Assembly: GCA_017399225.1 (NCBI GenBank)
Contig: JAFQEB010000081.1
Span: 1-23,376 of the forward strand
Direction: 5' to 3'
Source: Clostridia bacterium
GTDB lineage: Bacteria > Bacillota_A > Clostridia > Christensenellales > Aristaeellaceae
Length of the DNA: 23,376 nucleotides
This document shows positions 7,626-15,487 of this stretch, in pieces. Each line of letters opens with the position of its first letter. The first letter of the stretch is position 1. Made by a program: the position numbers and the translations under genes. The notes under the pieces are model-generated. The model saw nothing but the letters and a program-made list of their open reading frames with translations. It had not been told where the DNA came from and made no database searches.

Positions 7626-7674
7626 CTTTTGGGGGACCGTGGGAGGGCCTTTTTCCTGCTTGTTAGTTGAACTG

Positions 7675-7708
7675 TTTGAGGGCTCCACCGGATGGTGGAG
7701 CCCTCAAA
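7675..7708. repeat. Perfect 15-base-pair hairpin between convergent genes
   Basis: TTTGAGGGCTCCACC (7675-7689) and GGTGGAGCCCTCAAA (7694-7708) form a perfect stem with the loop GGAT. It has A/T at its base on both sides but no long T run, so it may be a bidirectional terminator for the convergent GH31 and rpiB genes or part of a repeat module. Confidence 0.65.
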
Positions 7709-7751
7709 GGCGTTGTGTGACTTTTTTCCGCTGCGGCGGGGCCTCCGGCGG

Positions 7752-7812
7752 GCAGGGCTACGCGCCCTGCACTGCGCCAGGGACTTAGTCCCTGGACCCT
7801 TTTCGCTTCGCG
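7752..7812. repeat. Cluster of short hairpins resembling a clostridial intergenic repeat
   Basis: Three stems follow one another with little space: GCAGGGC/GCCCTGC (7752-7758, 7764-7770), CCAGGGAC/GTCCCTGG (7777-7784, 7788-7795, loop TTA) and CGC/GCG (7804-7806, 7810-7812). The wording (an 'agggctacgcgccct' block then 'cagggacttagtccctg' then a 'cttcgcg' stem) resembles dispersed REP-like modules of GC-rich Clostridia. It ends two bases before the rpiB stop codon, so it probably also serves as the rpiB 3' end. Confidence 0.5.
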
Positions 7813-7814
7813 CG

Positions 7815-8261
7815 TTACAGAGTTTCGCCGTTTTCGATGGCCGTGATCATGTCCACACGGCGCTGATGACGGCCACCCTCAAATTCTGCCGTCAGCCAGT
7901 GCGTCGCGATCATCTTCGCCAGATCCACACCCACCACGCGGGCCCCCATCGTCAGAATGTTGCTGTTGTTGTGCCGCTTGCTCAGCTCCGCACTGTATAC
8001 GTCTGAGCAGGTGCACACGCGGATGCCCTTCACCTTGCTGGCCGCAATGCCAATGCCAATGCCCGTGCCGCAGATCAGGATGCCCCGATCGCATTCCCCG
8101 TCCGCAACCGCCTTGGCAGCCTTGTAGCCATAGATAGGGTAATCACAGCTGACGGCCTCGTTCACGCCGAAATCCTTCCATTCCAGCCCCATGCCGTCCA
8201 GCAGCTTCATGATCTCCTTCTTCATCTCAATGCCCGTGTGGTCACATGCCAGTGCGATCAT
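7815..8261 (-). CDS. rpiB: Ribose-5-phosphate isomerase B
   Basis: A 148-residue cytoplasmic enzyme of the RpiB/LacAB family that interconverts ribose-5-phosphate and ribulose-5-phosphate. ACDHTG at residues 5-10 (Asp8, His9), catalytic Cys64 in GILICGTGIGIGIAA, and the R-H-N-N-S-N phosphate/ring-opening segment are all present. The length is normal. Start ATG 8261 is chosen because GGAGG lies upstream at normal spacing and the fold begins at MIALACDH; an earlier in-frame ATG adds eight non-conserved residues. It is transcribed convergently with GH31 and divergently from the metal ABC transporter. Some close relatives isomerise allose or galactose 6-phosphates; the sequence alone does not exclude that. 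Confidence 0.93.
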   Translation of the reverse strand: MIALACDHTGIEMKKEIMKLLDGMGLEWKDFGVNEAVSCDYPIYGYKAAKAVADGECDRGILICGTGIGIGIAASKVKGIRVCTCSDVYSAELSKRHNNSNILTMGARVVGVDLAKMIATHWLTAEFEGGRHQRRVDMITAIENGETL

Positions 8262-8364
8262 ATTGCTTTTCCTCCATATTCTCACGGCGTAACGCCATAT
8301 CGGTATCCATTACAAATAATACGCGAAATCTTCCGCTTCTCCTGCCGGTTGTGATGAATTTCCT

Positions 8365-8393
8365 GTGAAAACCCTTGACGCGCGTGGTATAAT
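8365..8393 (+). promoter_or_regulatory. Promoter of the metal ABC transporter genes
   Basis: TATAAT (8388-8393) is preceded by TG one base upstream (TGGTATAAT), an extended -10, and by GTGAAA (8365-8370, four of six matches) at a 17-base spacing. A leader of about 35 bases follows before the ATG at 8434. No clear Zur or MntR box was recognised. Confidence 0.6.
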
Positions 8394-8433
8394 GTATGCG
8401 TAGAAATATACCTTCACGGAGGATCACCCCTTT

Positions 8434-9252
8434 ATGGCAGATCAACGCTGTTCCCTGTGCCGCATCGCGCTGGAAAACGTGTCCGTTGCCCGCGGCGGCC
8501 AGAATCTGTTGCAGGATGTGTCCATGCACATCCACTGCGGCCAGCTGACCGTCCTGATCGGTCAGAACGGCGCAGGCAAAACGACCCTGATCCGGGCCCT
8601 GCTGGGCGAATTGCCCCACGGCGGCGCCATCCGCCATGTGGACGGCGAAAACCGCCAGGTGCCCCGGCTGCGAACGGGCTATGTGCCCCAGCACCTGCAG
8701 TTTGACAAGGAGATGCCGGTCACGGTGGAGGACTTCCTCGCCGCCGCCTTCTCCCGCCGCCCGGTGTGGCTGGGCGTGAGCCGCAAGACCCGTCGGCGGG
8801 TGCTGGAGGCGCTGCGGGCTGTTGAAAGCGAGGATCTGGCAAAACGGCCCCTGGGCCGCTGCTCCGGCGGCGAGCTGCAGCGGGTGCTGCTGGCCCTGGC
8901 CATCAATCCCACCCCGGATCTGCTGGTGCTGGACGAGCCCGTCTCCGGCGTGGATCAGAACGGCCTGAAGCTGTTCCTGGATACCGTTGTCCGCCTCAAG
9001 GAGCAGCATCACATGGCCATCCTGCTGGTCAGCCACGACCTGAACCTGGTGCGCCAGTATGCGGATCATGTCGTGCTGCTGGATAAGAGCGTGCTGGTGC
9101 AGGGCGCGCCGGATGCAGTATTCGCCTCCCCCGAGTTCCAGATGATCTTCGGCGTGGGCGCACGCAACCTGCAATCCGCCCGCATCCATGGCGCCGGCCG
9201 ATGGACGCCCCGCGTCACTGCGGAGCAAACCGATGAGGAGGTGACCGAGTGA
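8434..9252 (+). CDS. znuC: Zinc/manganese-type ABC transporter ATPase
   Basis: A 272-residue nucleotide-binding subunit that powers metal import at the inner face of the membrane. Walker A is GQNGAGKTT (43-51), the Q-loop is at Gln86, the signature is CSGGELQR (143-150), Walker B is LLVLDEP (163-169, catalytic Glu168) and the switch His is His201 (LVSHDLN). The Q86-H-L-Q-F context and the S-H-D-L-N-L-V segment fit the ZnuC/MntB-type branch, and so does the partner gene. A Cys-x-x-Cys pair sits at residues 6-9. GGAGG lies eleven bases before ATG 8434. It overlaps the permease gene by one base. Whether the metal is zinc or manganese cannot be decided. Confidence 0.85.
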   Translation: MADQRCSLCRIALENVSVARGGQNLLQDVSMHIHCGQLTVLIGQNGAGKTTLIRALLGELPHGGAIRHVDGENRQVPRLRTGYVPQHLQFDKEMPVTVEDFLAAAFSRRPVWLGVSRKTRRRVLEALRAVESEDLAKRPLGRCSGGELQRVLLALAINPTPDLLVLDEPVSGVDQNGLKLFLDTVVRLKEQHHMAILLVSHDLNLVRQYADHVVLLDKSVLVQGAPDAVFASPEFQMIFGVGARNLQSARIHGAGRWTPRVTAEQTDEEVTE

Positions 9253-10064
9253 TGGACGCGCTCCATGCCTTCCTTGAATTTGAATTCATGCGCAACGCGC
9301 TCTTCGCCATCCTGCTGCTCACGCCCCTGCTGGCGCTGCTGGGCACGATGGCCGTCAACCAGCAGATGGCCTTCTTCTCCGACGCCCTGGGCCACAGCGC
9401 CCTCACCGGCATCGGCCTTGGCGTGGTGCTGGGCCTCTCCAGCGATCTTCTGGCCATGCTGATCTTCGGCGTGGTATGGGCCTTCCTCATCTGCCGCATC
9501 AAACAGACCGGCGCTGCCTCCACGGATACGGTCATCAGCGTCTTCTCCTCCACCGCCGTGGCGGCGGGCCTGCTCATCCTCTCCCGGGGCGGCAGCTTCG
9601 CCAAGTACTCCCGGCTGCTGGTGGGCGACGTGCTGGCTGTGACCGTACCGGATCTCCTCTACCTGGCCATCGCGCTGGTCGCCGGCGTGATCCTCTGGGC
9701 GCTGATGTACAACCACCTTCTGCTGGGCAGCATCAACCCCTCCCTGGCAAAGACCCGCGGCGTCCGCGTGCAGCTGGTGGAATGCGCCTTTGTGGTGCTG
9801 GTGGCCGTGGCCGTCATGCTCTCCATCAAGTGGGTGGGCGTGATGCTCATCAATGCCCTGCTGATCCTTCCCGCTGCCGCAGCGCGCAACATCGCCCGCT
9901 CCAGCCGGCAGCACGCGCTGTGGAGTGTGGGCATCGCCCTTGTATGCGGCGTGCTGGGCCTGATCCTCTCCTGGTACATGGATACCACCGTCGGCGCGGC
10001 CATCGTGCTGTGCGCGGCGGTATGCTACTTCGTTTCCCTGGGGCTGCGGCGCTTTATCCGCTGA
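9252..10064 (+). CDS. znuB: Zinc/manganese-type ABC transporter permease
   Basis: A 270-residue integral membrane protein of the ABC-3 family (ZnuB/MntC-like) with about eight hydrophobic segments. Family marks are the early FFSDALGHSALTGIGLG segment and the later SIKWVGVMLINALLILPAAAARNIARS segment, which contacts the ATPase. ATG 9252 shares its A with the TGA of znuC; GGAGGT lies about nine bases upstream. Translational coupling of the two subunits is likely. No solute-binding lipoprotein (ZnuA) is encoded in the window. Confidence 0.87.
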   Translation: MDALHAFLEFEFMRNALFAILLLTPLLALLGTMAVNQQMAFFSDALGHSALTGIGLGVVLGLSSDLLAMLIFGVVWAFLICRIKQTGAASTDTVISVFSSTAVAAGLLILSRGGSFAKYSRLLVGDVLAVTVPDLLYLAIALVAGVILWALMYNHLLLGSINPSLAKTRGVRVQLVECAFVVLVAVAVMLSIKWVGVMLINALLILPAAAARNIARSSRQHALWSVGIALVCGVLGLILSWYMDTTVGAAIVLCAAVCYFVSLGLRRFIR

Positions 10065-10101
10065 TCCCCCGCGATCTCAATTTCGAAGGAGGCTGACGCT
10101 G

Positions 10102-11553
10102 ATGGATCGCATCCTGATCCTGATGGCCGCAGATGAATTTGCCGACGCGCAGTCCGCGCTGCTTTCCGCCCGCAATGCAGCCGCCGAGCCCGACGCCCTC
10201 AGCTGGGGGCTTTCCCTTGCCGCCGAGCCGGATGAGGAAGCCAACGAAGCCATGCAGGAGCTGGGCATGGTACGCTTCCTCTGCCCGGAGGCAGATCTGT
10301 GGGCCGCCATGCCCAGCCTCTGGCAGGGCGAAAGCTATGTGCTGATGGCTCATCCCGCCATGCGCTTCACCAAGGGCTGGGACAAGGAGCTGCTCCGGGA
10401 ACTGCGCGCCTGCCCTGCCGGGCCGGTGCTTACCTGCGCGCTCACCGGTTATCTGCCCGTGCGGGAGGATCCGCTGGGCTCCGTCTGCCCTGTGGCAGCG
10501 GACGCCTTCAACGAGGACAGCGAGCTGACCTTCCACCACGGTATGCCCCTGCGCTTCACCGCCGGCCCGACCCGCGGGCCCTTTCTCCACCCGGACTTCT
10601 GCTTTGGCCCGGCAGGCTTCTTCCGCGCCCTGGCCGAAGGCGACGAGCCCCTGTTCATGCGGGCGTTCCGCGCGGGCTGGGAGCTGTATACGCTGCACCG
10701 CCCCATCATCCGCCTTTTGTGGGACGTGCCCGTCGACCCGGTGCGCATCCCCGCCACCCATGATCTGCAGGAAGATTTTGCGGCAGTCTTCGGCGTATCC
10801 TTCGCCACGCGGCTGCTGTCGCCCCAGTCCCGGCGGGGGATGCTCAGCGAGGAGCTGAAGCTGCGCCTCCGCGTGCCGGTGAGCGTCCGGGTGCGCGAGA
10901 GCTACCGACAGCACCGCTATACCCTCAAAACGAAGCTGCAGCGCCACACAGCCAAGCTGGAGCCCAAGTGCGTGACCCTCTACACCTCCCTGATGGAGGA
11001 GGAGACCCTGCGCTGGCTCAAGCAGCTGGCAACGCTCAGGAACCTGCCGCTGGTAGCCTATGTGGAGCCGCTGCTGGTGCGGCAGATCGCCGAATTCCTG
11101 CCCAGCGTGCATGAATTCCGGCCCCGGCACGGCATGGAGCTGCCGGTGGACGCCCCCGAGGCGCTGATCCCCCTTTCCAAGGCAGCGCTGCTGTCCACCG
11201 CAAGGGACAAGTACCTCACCCCCAGCCATTACGTCTGGATGGACGCCGACGCCATCCGCTACCCCGTGTATGAACGCACCTTCTTCAACTGGGAGGCCAT
11301 CTGCACCGGCAAGATCGTGATGGCCATGGTGAACGGCGTGCCGGATACGACGCTCTTTGCCGTGCCGGAGAAGCTGGTGCTGAACCTGATGCGCGACATG
11401 CAGGCCCGGGCCCTGGTGCTGCTGGAGCAGCGCGGCGCCCTGCCCACCGAACAGGAGCTGTGGGAGCTGGTCATCCGCGAAAACCCGGACTGGTTCAGCC
11501 TGGTGGTGCTGCCGGTCAAGGGGCAGCTTTTCACGCTGATCTGCGACAACTGA
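10102..11553 (+). CDS. Two-domain glycosyltransferase-like protein (GT60-like plus HtrL/YibB-like)
   Basis: A 483-residue cytoplasmic protein without signal peptide or membrane segments. Residues 1-210 resemble GlcNAc-transferase (GT60-type) domains: a repeat-like start ILILMAADEFADAQ, then YVLMAHPAMRFTKGWDKELLREL where relatives have a D-S-H metal site before M-R-F-x-x-G-W-D, then FCFGPAGFF and AFRAGWELYTLHRP. The metal motif is altered to A-H-P. Residues 288-478 resemble HtrL/YibB-type transferases: CVTLYTSLMEEETLRWLKQL, LPLVAYVEP, then IPLSKAALL and YVWMDADAI with a candidate metal-binding D-A-D at 381-383. AGGAGG lies nine bases before the ATG. Placement 37 bases after znuB may reflect a shared transcript only. 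Families are assigned from pattern memory, so moderately sure. Confidence 0.55.
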   Translation: MDRILILMAADEFADAQSALLSARNAAAEPDALSWGLSLAAEPDEEANEAMQELGMVRFLCPEADLWAAMPSLWQGESYVLMAHPAMRFTKGWDKELLRELRACPAGPVLTCALTGYLPVREDPLGSVCPVAADAFNEDSELTFHHGMPLRFTAGPTRGPFLHPDFCFGPAGFFRALAEGDEPLFMRAFRAGWELYTLHRPIIRLLWDVPVDPVRIPATHDLQEDFAAVFGVSFATRLLSPQSRRGMLSEELKLRLRVPVSVRVRESYRQHRYTLKTKLQRHTAKLEPKCVTLYTSLMEEETLRWLKQLATLRNLPLVAYVEPLLVRQIAEFLPSVHEFRPRHGMELPVDAPEALIPLSKAALLSTARDKYLTPSHYVWMDADAIRYPVYERTFFNWEAICTGKIVMAMVNGVPDTTLFAVPEKLVLNLMRDMQARALVLLEQRGALPTEQELWELVIRENPDWFSLVVLPVKGQLFTLICDN

Positions 11554-11606
11554 ATCTCCTCTCCCGCATAGAATGATTCCCATGACCGCAAAGGACGGTG
11601 ACGCCG

Positions 11607-12512
11607 ATGTTTATTGCCGATACCCACTCCGATACGCTGTTTTCCCTGGGCGTGATGAAGCGCAGCCTGACGGAAACCTGCATCACCCCCCGGAGGCTTC
11701 TCGAGGGCGGCGTAAGCCTGCAGACCTTCGCCCTGTGGAGCGGCCCCAAGGGCCCCGACGGGGATTATGAGGCCATTGCCGAGGCAGAATACGCCGCAGT
11801 CCCCATTTTGACCGCCGCAGGACTGCGCCAGGTGGATGACCCCGGCGAGGCCAAAGCAGGCGAAAATGCCTTCATGCTGTCCCTGGAGGGCTGCGAGGTC
11901 TTCCACAAGGGGCTCACCGCCGTGGCCGACTGGCGTCAGCGCGGCATCCGCATGGGCGCACTGGTCTGGAACAACGTCAACCTGATCGGCACCCCTGCAA
12001 AGGTGAACGCCGATGACCGCCTGACGGACTACGGCGTCAAGGTCGTGCATGAGATGCAGCGGCTGGGCATGGCCGTGGACGTCAGCCACCTCAACGAAGG
12101 CGGCTTCTGGGATCTGTTCCGGCGGGGACACCGTCCTCCCATGGCCAGCCACTCCTGCTGCCGTGCCCTGTGCGATCACTTCCGCAACCTGACGGATGAA
12201 CAGATCCGCATGATGATCCAGTACGGCGGCTACATCGGCGTAAACTTCTACCCTGTTTTCCTCTCCGAGGACAAGGAGGCGGACAGCGTCACCATCGCCC
12301 AGCACATCGACCACATCTGCCAGATGGGCGGCGCGGAGATCGTGGGCTTCGGCAGCGACTTCGACGGCATCGAATGCGCCCCCGAGGACGTGCAGCATCC
12401 CGGGCAGATGGGCAATCTCCTGGAGGCGCTGAGGGACTACGGGTACGACGACGAGGCCCTCAGCGGCATTGCGGGAGAAAACCTCCTGCGGTATTACGAG
12501 CGAATCGGCTAA
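11607..12512 (+). CDS. Membrane dipeptidase family (peptidase M19)
   Basis: A 301-residue zinc metallopeptidase related to renal dipeptidase; bacterial members cleave dipeptides, often with a D-residue. The metal ligands are visible in order: His7-x-Asp9 in ADTHSDT, Glu in LSLEGCE (about 94), His161 in VDVSHLNE, His182 in MASHSCCRALC, and the Asp of GFGSDFDG near residue 247. There is no signal peptide, so it is probably cytoplasmic despite the family name. ATG 11607 is preferred over the in-frame GTG at 11598 because the AAGGA lies eleven bases before the former and only two before the latter. A good terminator follows. It could recycle peptidoglycan or dietary dipeptides. Confidence 0.9.
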   Translation: MFIADTHSDTLFSLGVMKRSLTETCITPRRLLEGGVSLQTFALWSGPKGPDGDYEAIAEAEYAAVPILTAAGLRQVDDPGEAKAGENAFMLSLEGCEVFHKGLTAVADWRQRGIRMGALVWNNVNLIGTPAKVNADDRLTDYGVKVVHEMQRLGMAVDVSHLNEGGFWDLFRRGHRPPMASHSCCRALCDHFRNLTDEQIRMMIQYGGYIGVNFYPVFLSEDKEADSVTIAQHIDHICQMGGAEIVGFGSDFDGIECAPEDVQHPGQMGNLLEALRDYGYDDEALSGIAGENLLRYYERIG

Positions 12513-12525
12513 GCATCTTTTTTCC

Positions 12526-12558
12526 GATCCTGGCCATACTACGGTCAGGATCTTTTTT
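12526..12558 (+). terminator. Rho-independent terminator after the dipeptidase gene
   Basis: GATCCTGGCC (12526-12535) pairs with GGTCAGGATC (12543-12552), with one G-U pair, around a short loop and is followed by TTTTTT (12553-12558). It separates the dipeptidase from the ABC ATPase, whose ribosome binding site starts six bases later. Confidence 0.85.
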
Positions 12559-12576
12559 GTTTTGGAGAGGTATGTC

Positions 12577-13275
12577 ATGCTCATCGCTGACGCACTTACC
12601 CGTACCTACCCCATGGGAAGCCAGACCCTCACCGCGCTGGACCGCGTCTCCTTCCACATCCCCCAGGGGGAATACGCAGCCATCGTGGGCCCCAGCGGCT
12701 CCGGAAAGTCCACGCTGATGCACCTGCTGGGCTGCCTGGATTCCCCCACCTCCGGCAGCTACCGCCTGCACGGACGGGACGTTTCCCGCCTCTCCGGAAA
12801 GGAGCTGGCACGGGTGCGCGGGGCAGAGATCGGCTTTGTATTCCAGGGGTTTCAGCTCATTCCCCGGCTGACGGCCCTGGAAAACGTGGCGCTGCCCATG
12901 CTGCTGTGCGGCATTCCGGCCAAAGCACGCAACGCCCGGGCAGAGCTGCTGCTGGCCCGGGTGGGACTCGCCGACCGGCTGCACCACAAGTCCACGCAGC
13001 TTTCCGGCGGTCAGCAGCAGCGGGTGGCCATTGCCCGGGCCCTCAGCCGCGACCCTGCCGTGCTGCTGGCAGACGAGCCCACCGGCAGCCTTGACCCCCG
13101 ATCCACCCGCGAGGTGCTGGCGCTGCTGGACGAATTGCACCGGGAGGGGCATACCGTGGTGCTCATCACCCACGATATGAAGGTGGCCGCCCAGGCGGAC
13201 AGGCAGCTGGAGATCGCAGGCGGAAGGCTGGTGGCTGACCGCCGCAGAACAGCGAAAGCGCAGGCTTCACCGTAG
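12577..13275 (+). CDS. ABC transporter ATPase, LolD/MacB type (orphan)
   Basis: A 232-residue ATPase of the MacB/LolD/FtsE-like group. Walker A GPSGSGKST, the Q-loop VFQGFQLIPRLTALENV (the F-Q-x-F-x-L-I-P-x-L-T form typical of this group), signature LSGGQQQRVAIARAL, Walker B VLLADEPTGSLD and the switch histidine in ITHD are all intact. ATG 12577 is chosen since GGAGAGG lies six bases upstream; the longer frame would begin inside the dipeptidase gene. Members work with FtsX/MacB-like permeases in lipoprotein release, peptide export or bacteriocin resistance, but no permease gene is next to it. The following gene is a response regulator, so it may belong loosely to an envelope-stress neighbourhood. 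Confidence 0.88.
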   Translation: MLIADALTRTYPMGSQTLTALDRVSFHIPQGEYAAIVGPSGSGKSTLMHLLGCLDSPTSGSYRLHGRDVSRLSGKELARVRGAEIGFVFQGFQLIPRLTALENVALPMLLCGIPAKARNARAELLLARVGLADRLHHKSTQLSGGQQQRVAIARALSRDPAVLLADEPTGSLDPRSTREVLALLDELHREGHTVVLITHDMKVAAQADRQLEIAGGRLVADRRRTAKAQASP

Positions 13276-13314
13276 AATTTACACAAAACTGTGACAATTC
13301 CATTGCACTCCTTA

Positions 13315-13343
13315 TTGATTTTTTCAACATTTCGTCGTACAAT
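13315..13343 (+). promoter_or_regulatory. Promoter of the two-component/GerMN operon
   Basis: TTGATT (13315-13320) and TACAAT (13338-13343) are separated by exactly 17 bases, giving a leader of about 25 bases to the regulator ATG at 13375. TTTACA (13278-13283) and GTGACA (13291-13296) lie just upstream and could be half-sites for an OmpR-type regulator, for example for autoregulation. Confidence 0.65.
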
Positions 13344-13374
13344 ATTCTTAATCATGAATAAAGGAGTGTCACAA

Positions 13375-14067
13375 ATGGGTAAGCATATCCTCCTTGTTGA
13401 CGACGAGCCCCTGATCCTCAAGGGCCTGAAATACACATTGGAGCAGGAAGGCTACGAGATCGAGCTGGCCATGGACGGCGAAGAGGCGCTGGAGAAGTTC
13501 CTCGCCCGGCCCTTTGATCTGGTGCTGCTGGACGTGATGCTGCCCAAGCTGGACGGGCTGAGCGTGTGTCAGCGCATCCGCGAGCACTCCAATGTGCCGA
13601 TCATCATGCTGACTGCCAAGGGCGAGGATATGGACAAGATCCTCGGCCTGGAATACGGCGCGGACGATTATATGACCAAGCCCTTCAACATCCTGGAGGT
13701 GCGGGCCCGCATCCGCACGGTGCTGCGGCGCGCCGGCTCCTCCCAGCCGATGGAAGACAAGAAGATCATCCGCGTGCGGGATATGGAGGTCAACCTCCTC
13801 AAGCGCACGGTGACCCTGGGCGGCAAGGACGTCAAGCTGACCGCCAAGGAGTTTGACCTGCTGCAGCTCTTCATCACCAACAGGGGCCGCCCCTTCTCCC
13901 GCAAGGAGATGCTGGAGACCGTCTGGAAGTACGATTACACCGGCGACGCCCGCACGGTGGACGTGCACATCCGCCGCCTGCGCGAAAAGGTGGAGCGCAA
14001 CACCAATCAGCCGGAGTTCATCCTGACCAAATGGAAGGTGGGTTACTATTTCACCGACAAGGATTAA
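13375..14067 (+). CDS. OmpR/PhoB-family response regulator
   Basis: A 230-residue DNA-binding regulator. The receiver domain (residues 1-118) has the acidic pair Asp9-Asp10, phosphoacceptor Asp53 (LLDVMLPKLDG), Thr80 and Lys102 (DDYMTKPFN). The winged-helix domain (about 131-228) shows KLTAKEFDLLQLF, the recognition region RKEMLETVW and RTVDVHIRRLREK, ending in VGYYF. ATG 13375 has AAGGAG eight bases upstream. It is the first gene of an operon with the kinase seven bases downstream, then two GerMN lipoproteins and a P-type ATPase-like membrane protein. It is closest in style to PhoP/YycF-type regulators; the regulated genes are unknown. Confidence 0.93.
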   Translation: MGKHILLVDDEPLILKGLKYTLEQEGYEIELAMDGEEALEKFLARPFDLVLLDVMLPKLDGLSVCQRIREHSNVPIIMLTAKGEDMDKILGLEYGADDYMTKPFNILEVRARIRTVLRRAGSSQPMEDKKIIRVRDMEVNLLKRTVTLGGKDVKLTAKEFDLLQLFITNRGRPFSRKEMLETVWKYDYTGDARTVDVHIRRLREKVERNTNQPEFILTKWKVGYYFTDKD

Positions 14068-14074
14068 GCGGCCC

Positions 14075-15487
14075 TTGCTGTCAAGCATCCGCTGGAAGAT
14101 ACTGCTGACCTTCCTGATCATCATCGGGGCGTCCTTTGCGATGATGGCCGCCCTGCTTACCGGCCTTGTCAGCAGCACGCTCTATGCACAGCGCACCCGG
14201 CAGGACAGTCTTTCAGTAGAGAGACTGGCCGCGTCGGCTGCGCCTTTTTTTGCCTCCGCCCGGATGGAGGAGCTGCATGAGACCCTCTCCACCGCCGCCA
14301 GCGAGCTGGGCGGAAGGCTGATCGTCGTTTCCCCGGACGGCAAGGTACAGCTGGACACCTTCGCCCTTCTTGAGGGCACAAAGCTGACGCTGCCGGAGGT
14401 CGTTACCGCCCTCACAGGAGAAGTCTCCCACGCCTATGGGATCTATCCGGCGCAAAGCAGCGGCGAATATGCCGCCCTGTGCGCCGCCCGCATGACCAGC
14501 GGGAATGAGACCATCGGCGCGCTGCTCCTCTCCACGCCCGTCACTGAGCTGCGAAACGCCATCGTCACCGTGGAGCAGCAGCTGCTGACCGTGTTCATCG
14601 CCGTGGCTGCCGCAGCAATGATCGCAGCGCTGGTGTTCGCCCTGACGCTCACGCGGCCGGTCAAGGCGCTGACCTCCGCCATCCGCCGGATGGGCCGGGG
14701 GGATCTCTCCGCCCGGGTCAAGGTGCGGGCCTCCGGTGAAATGAAGGAGCTGGCGGACAGCTACAACGCCATGGCCGAGAAGATCGAGAACTTCGACCGC
14801 AGCCGAAGCCAGTTCGTCTCCAACGCCTCCCATGAACTCAAAACGCCGCTGGCGACCATGAAGATCCTGCTGGAAAACCTGATCTACCAGCCTGAAATGC
14901 CCAAGGACTTGCAGGTGGAGTTCATGCAGGACATGAACCATGAGATCGACCGGCTGACCGGCATCATCAACGATCTGCTCACCCTGACGCAGATGGACAG
15001 CCAGAGCACCGCCCTGACAGAGGAGGAGGTCGATCTCTCCGGCCTGACCGAAGAGACGCTCCATACCCTCCGGGCTGCCGCTGCCAGGGCAGGCCAGCAG
15101 ATCAGCGACCGCATCGAGCCGGACGTCACACTCACCGGCGACCGCTCCAAGCTGGGACAGATCATCTACAACCTGATCGACAACGCCATCAAATACACCC
15201 CCGAGGGCGGCGAGATCCGCGTGACCCTGGCCAGCGAGGGACGCAATGCCGTGCTGACCGTCACCGACAACGGCATCGGTATCCCCGAGGATGATCAGGC
15301 CCACATCTTCGACCGTTTCTATCGGGTGGACAAGGCCCGCTCCCGCGCCACCGGCGGCACAGGCCTGGGCCTTTCTATCGTCCGGCAAATGGTGCAGCTC
15401 CACGGCGGCGAGATCACCGTTGCCTCCGCGCCGGAGAAGGGCTCCGTATTCACCGTAACACTGCCCACCAGAAGGGAGGGAGCATGA
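14075..15487 (+). CDS. Sensor histidine kinase
   Basis: A 470-residue membrane kinase, partner of the preceding regulator. TM1 spans about 8-30 and TM2 about 171-193. They enclose an extracytoplasmic domain of about 140 residues with a PAS/Cache-like strand (GGRLIVVSPDGKVQLDT). A HAMP segment (194-240) follows, then HisKA with phosphoacceptor His253 (NASHELKTPLA). HATPase_c carries the N box NLIDNAIKYTPEGG, the G1 box DNGIGIP, the F box IFDRFYRVDK and the G2 box GTGLGLSIV. The start is an unusual TTG at 14075; no ATG precedes TM1 and AAGGA lies eleven bases upstream. Its TGA overlaps the ATG of the GerMN lipoprotein, so the lipoprotein is made with the kinase and may modulate its sensor domain. 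Confidence 0.93.
   Translation: MLSSIRWKILLTFLIIIGASFAMMAALLTGLVSSTLYAQRTRQDSLSVERLAASAAPFFASARMEELHETLSTAASELGGRLIVVSPDGKVQLDTFALLEGTKLTLPEVVTALTGEVSHAYGIYPAQSSGEYAALCAARMTSGNETIGALLLSTPVTELRNAIVTVEQQLLTVFIAVAAAAMIAALVFALTLTRPVKALTSAIRRMGRGDLSARVKVRASGEMKELADSYNAMAEKIENFDRSRSQFVSNASHELKTPLATMKILLENLIYQPEMPKDLQVEFMQDMNHEIDRLTGIINDLLTLTQMDSQSTALTEEEVDLSGLTEETLHTLRAAAARAGQQISDRIEPDVTLTGDRSKLGQIIYNLIDNAIKYTPEGGEIRVTLASEGRNAVLTVTDNGIGIPEDDQAHIFDRFYRVDKARSRATGGTGLGLSIVRQMVQLHGGEITVASAPEKGSVFTVTLPTRREGA

Noticed and set aside
8375..8393. TTGACG as the -35 of the znuC promoter
   Set aside because: It is only seven bases from the TATAAT box. The extended -10 with GTGAAA at 17 bases is the better reading.
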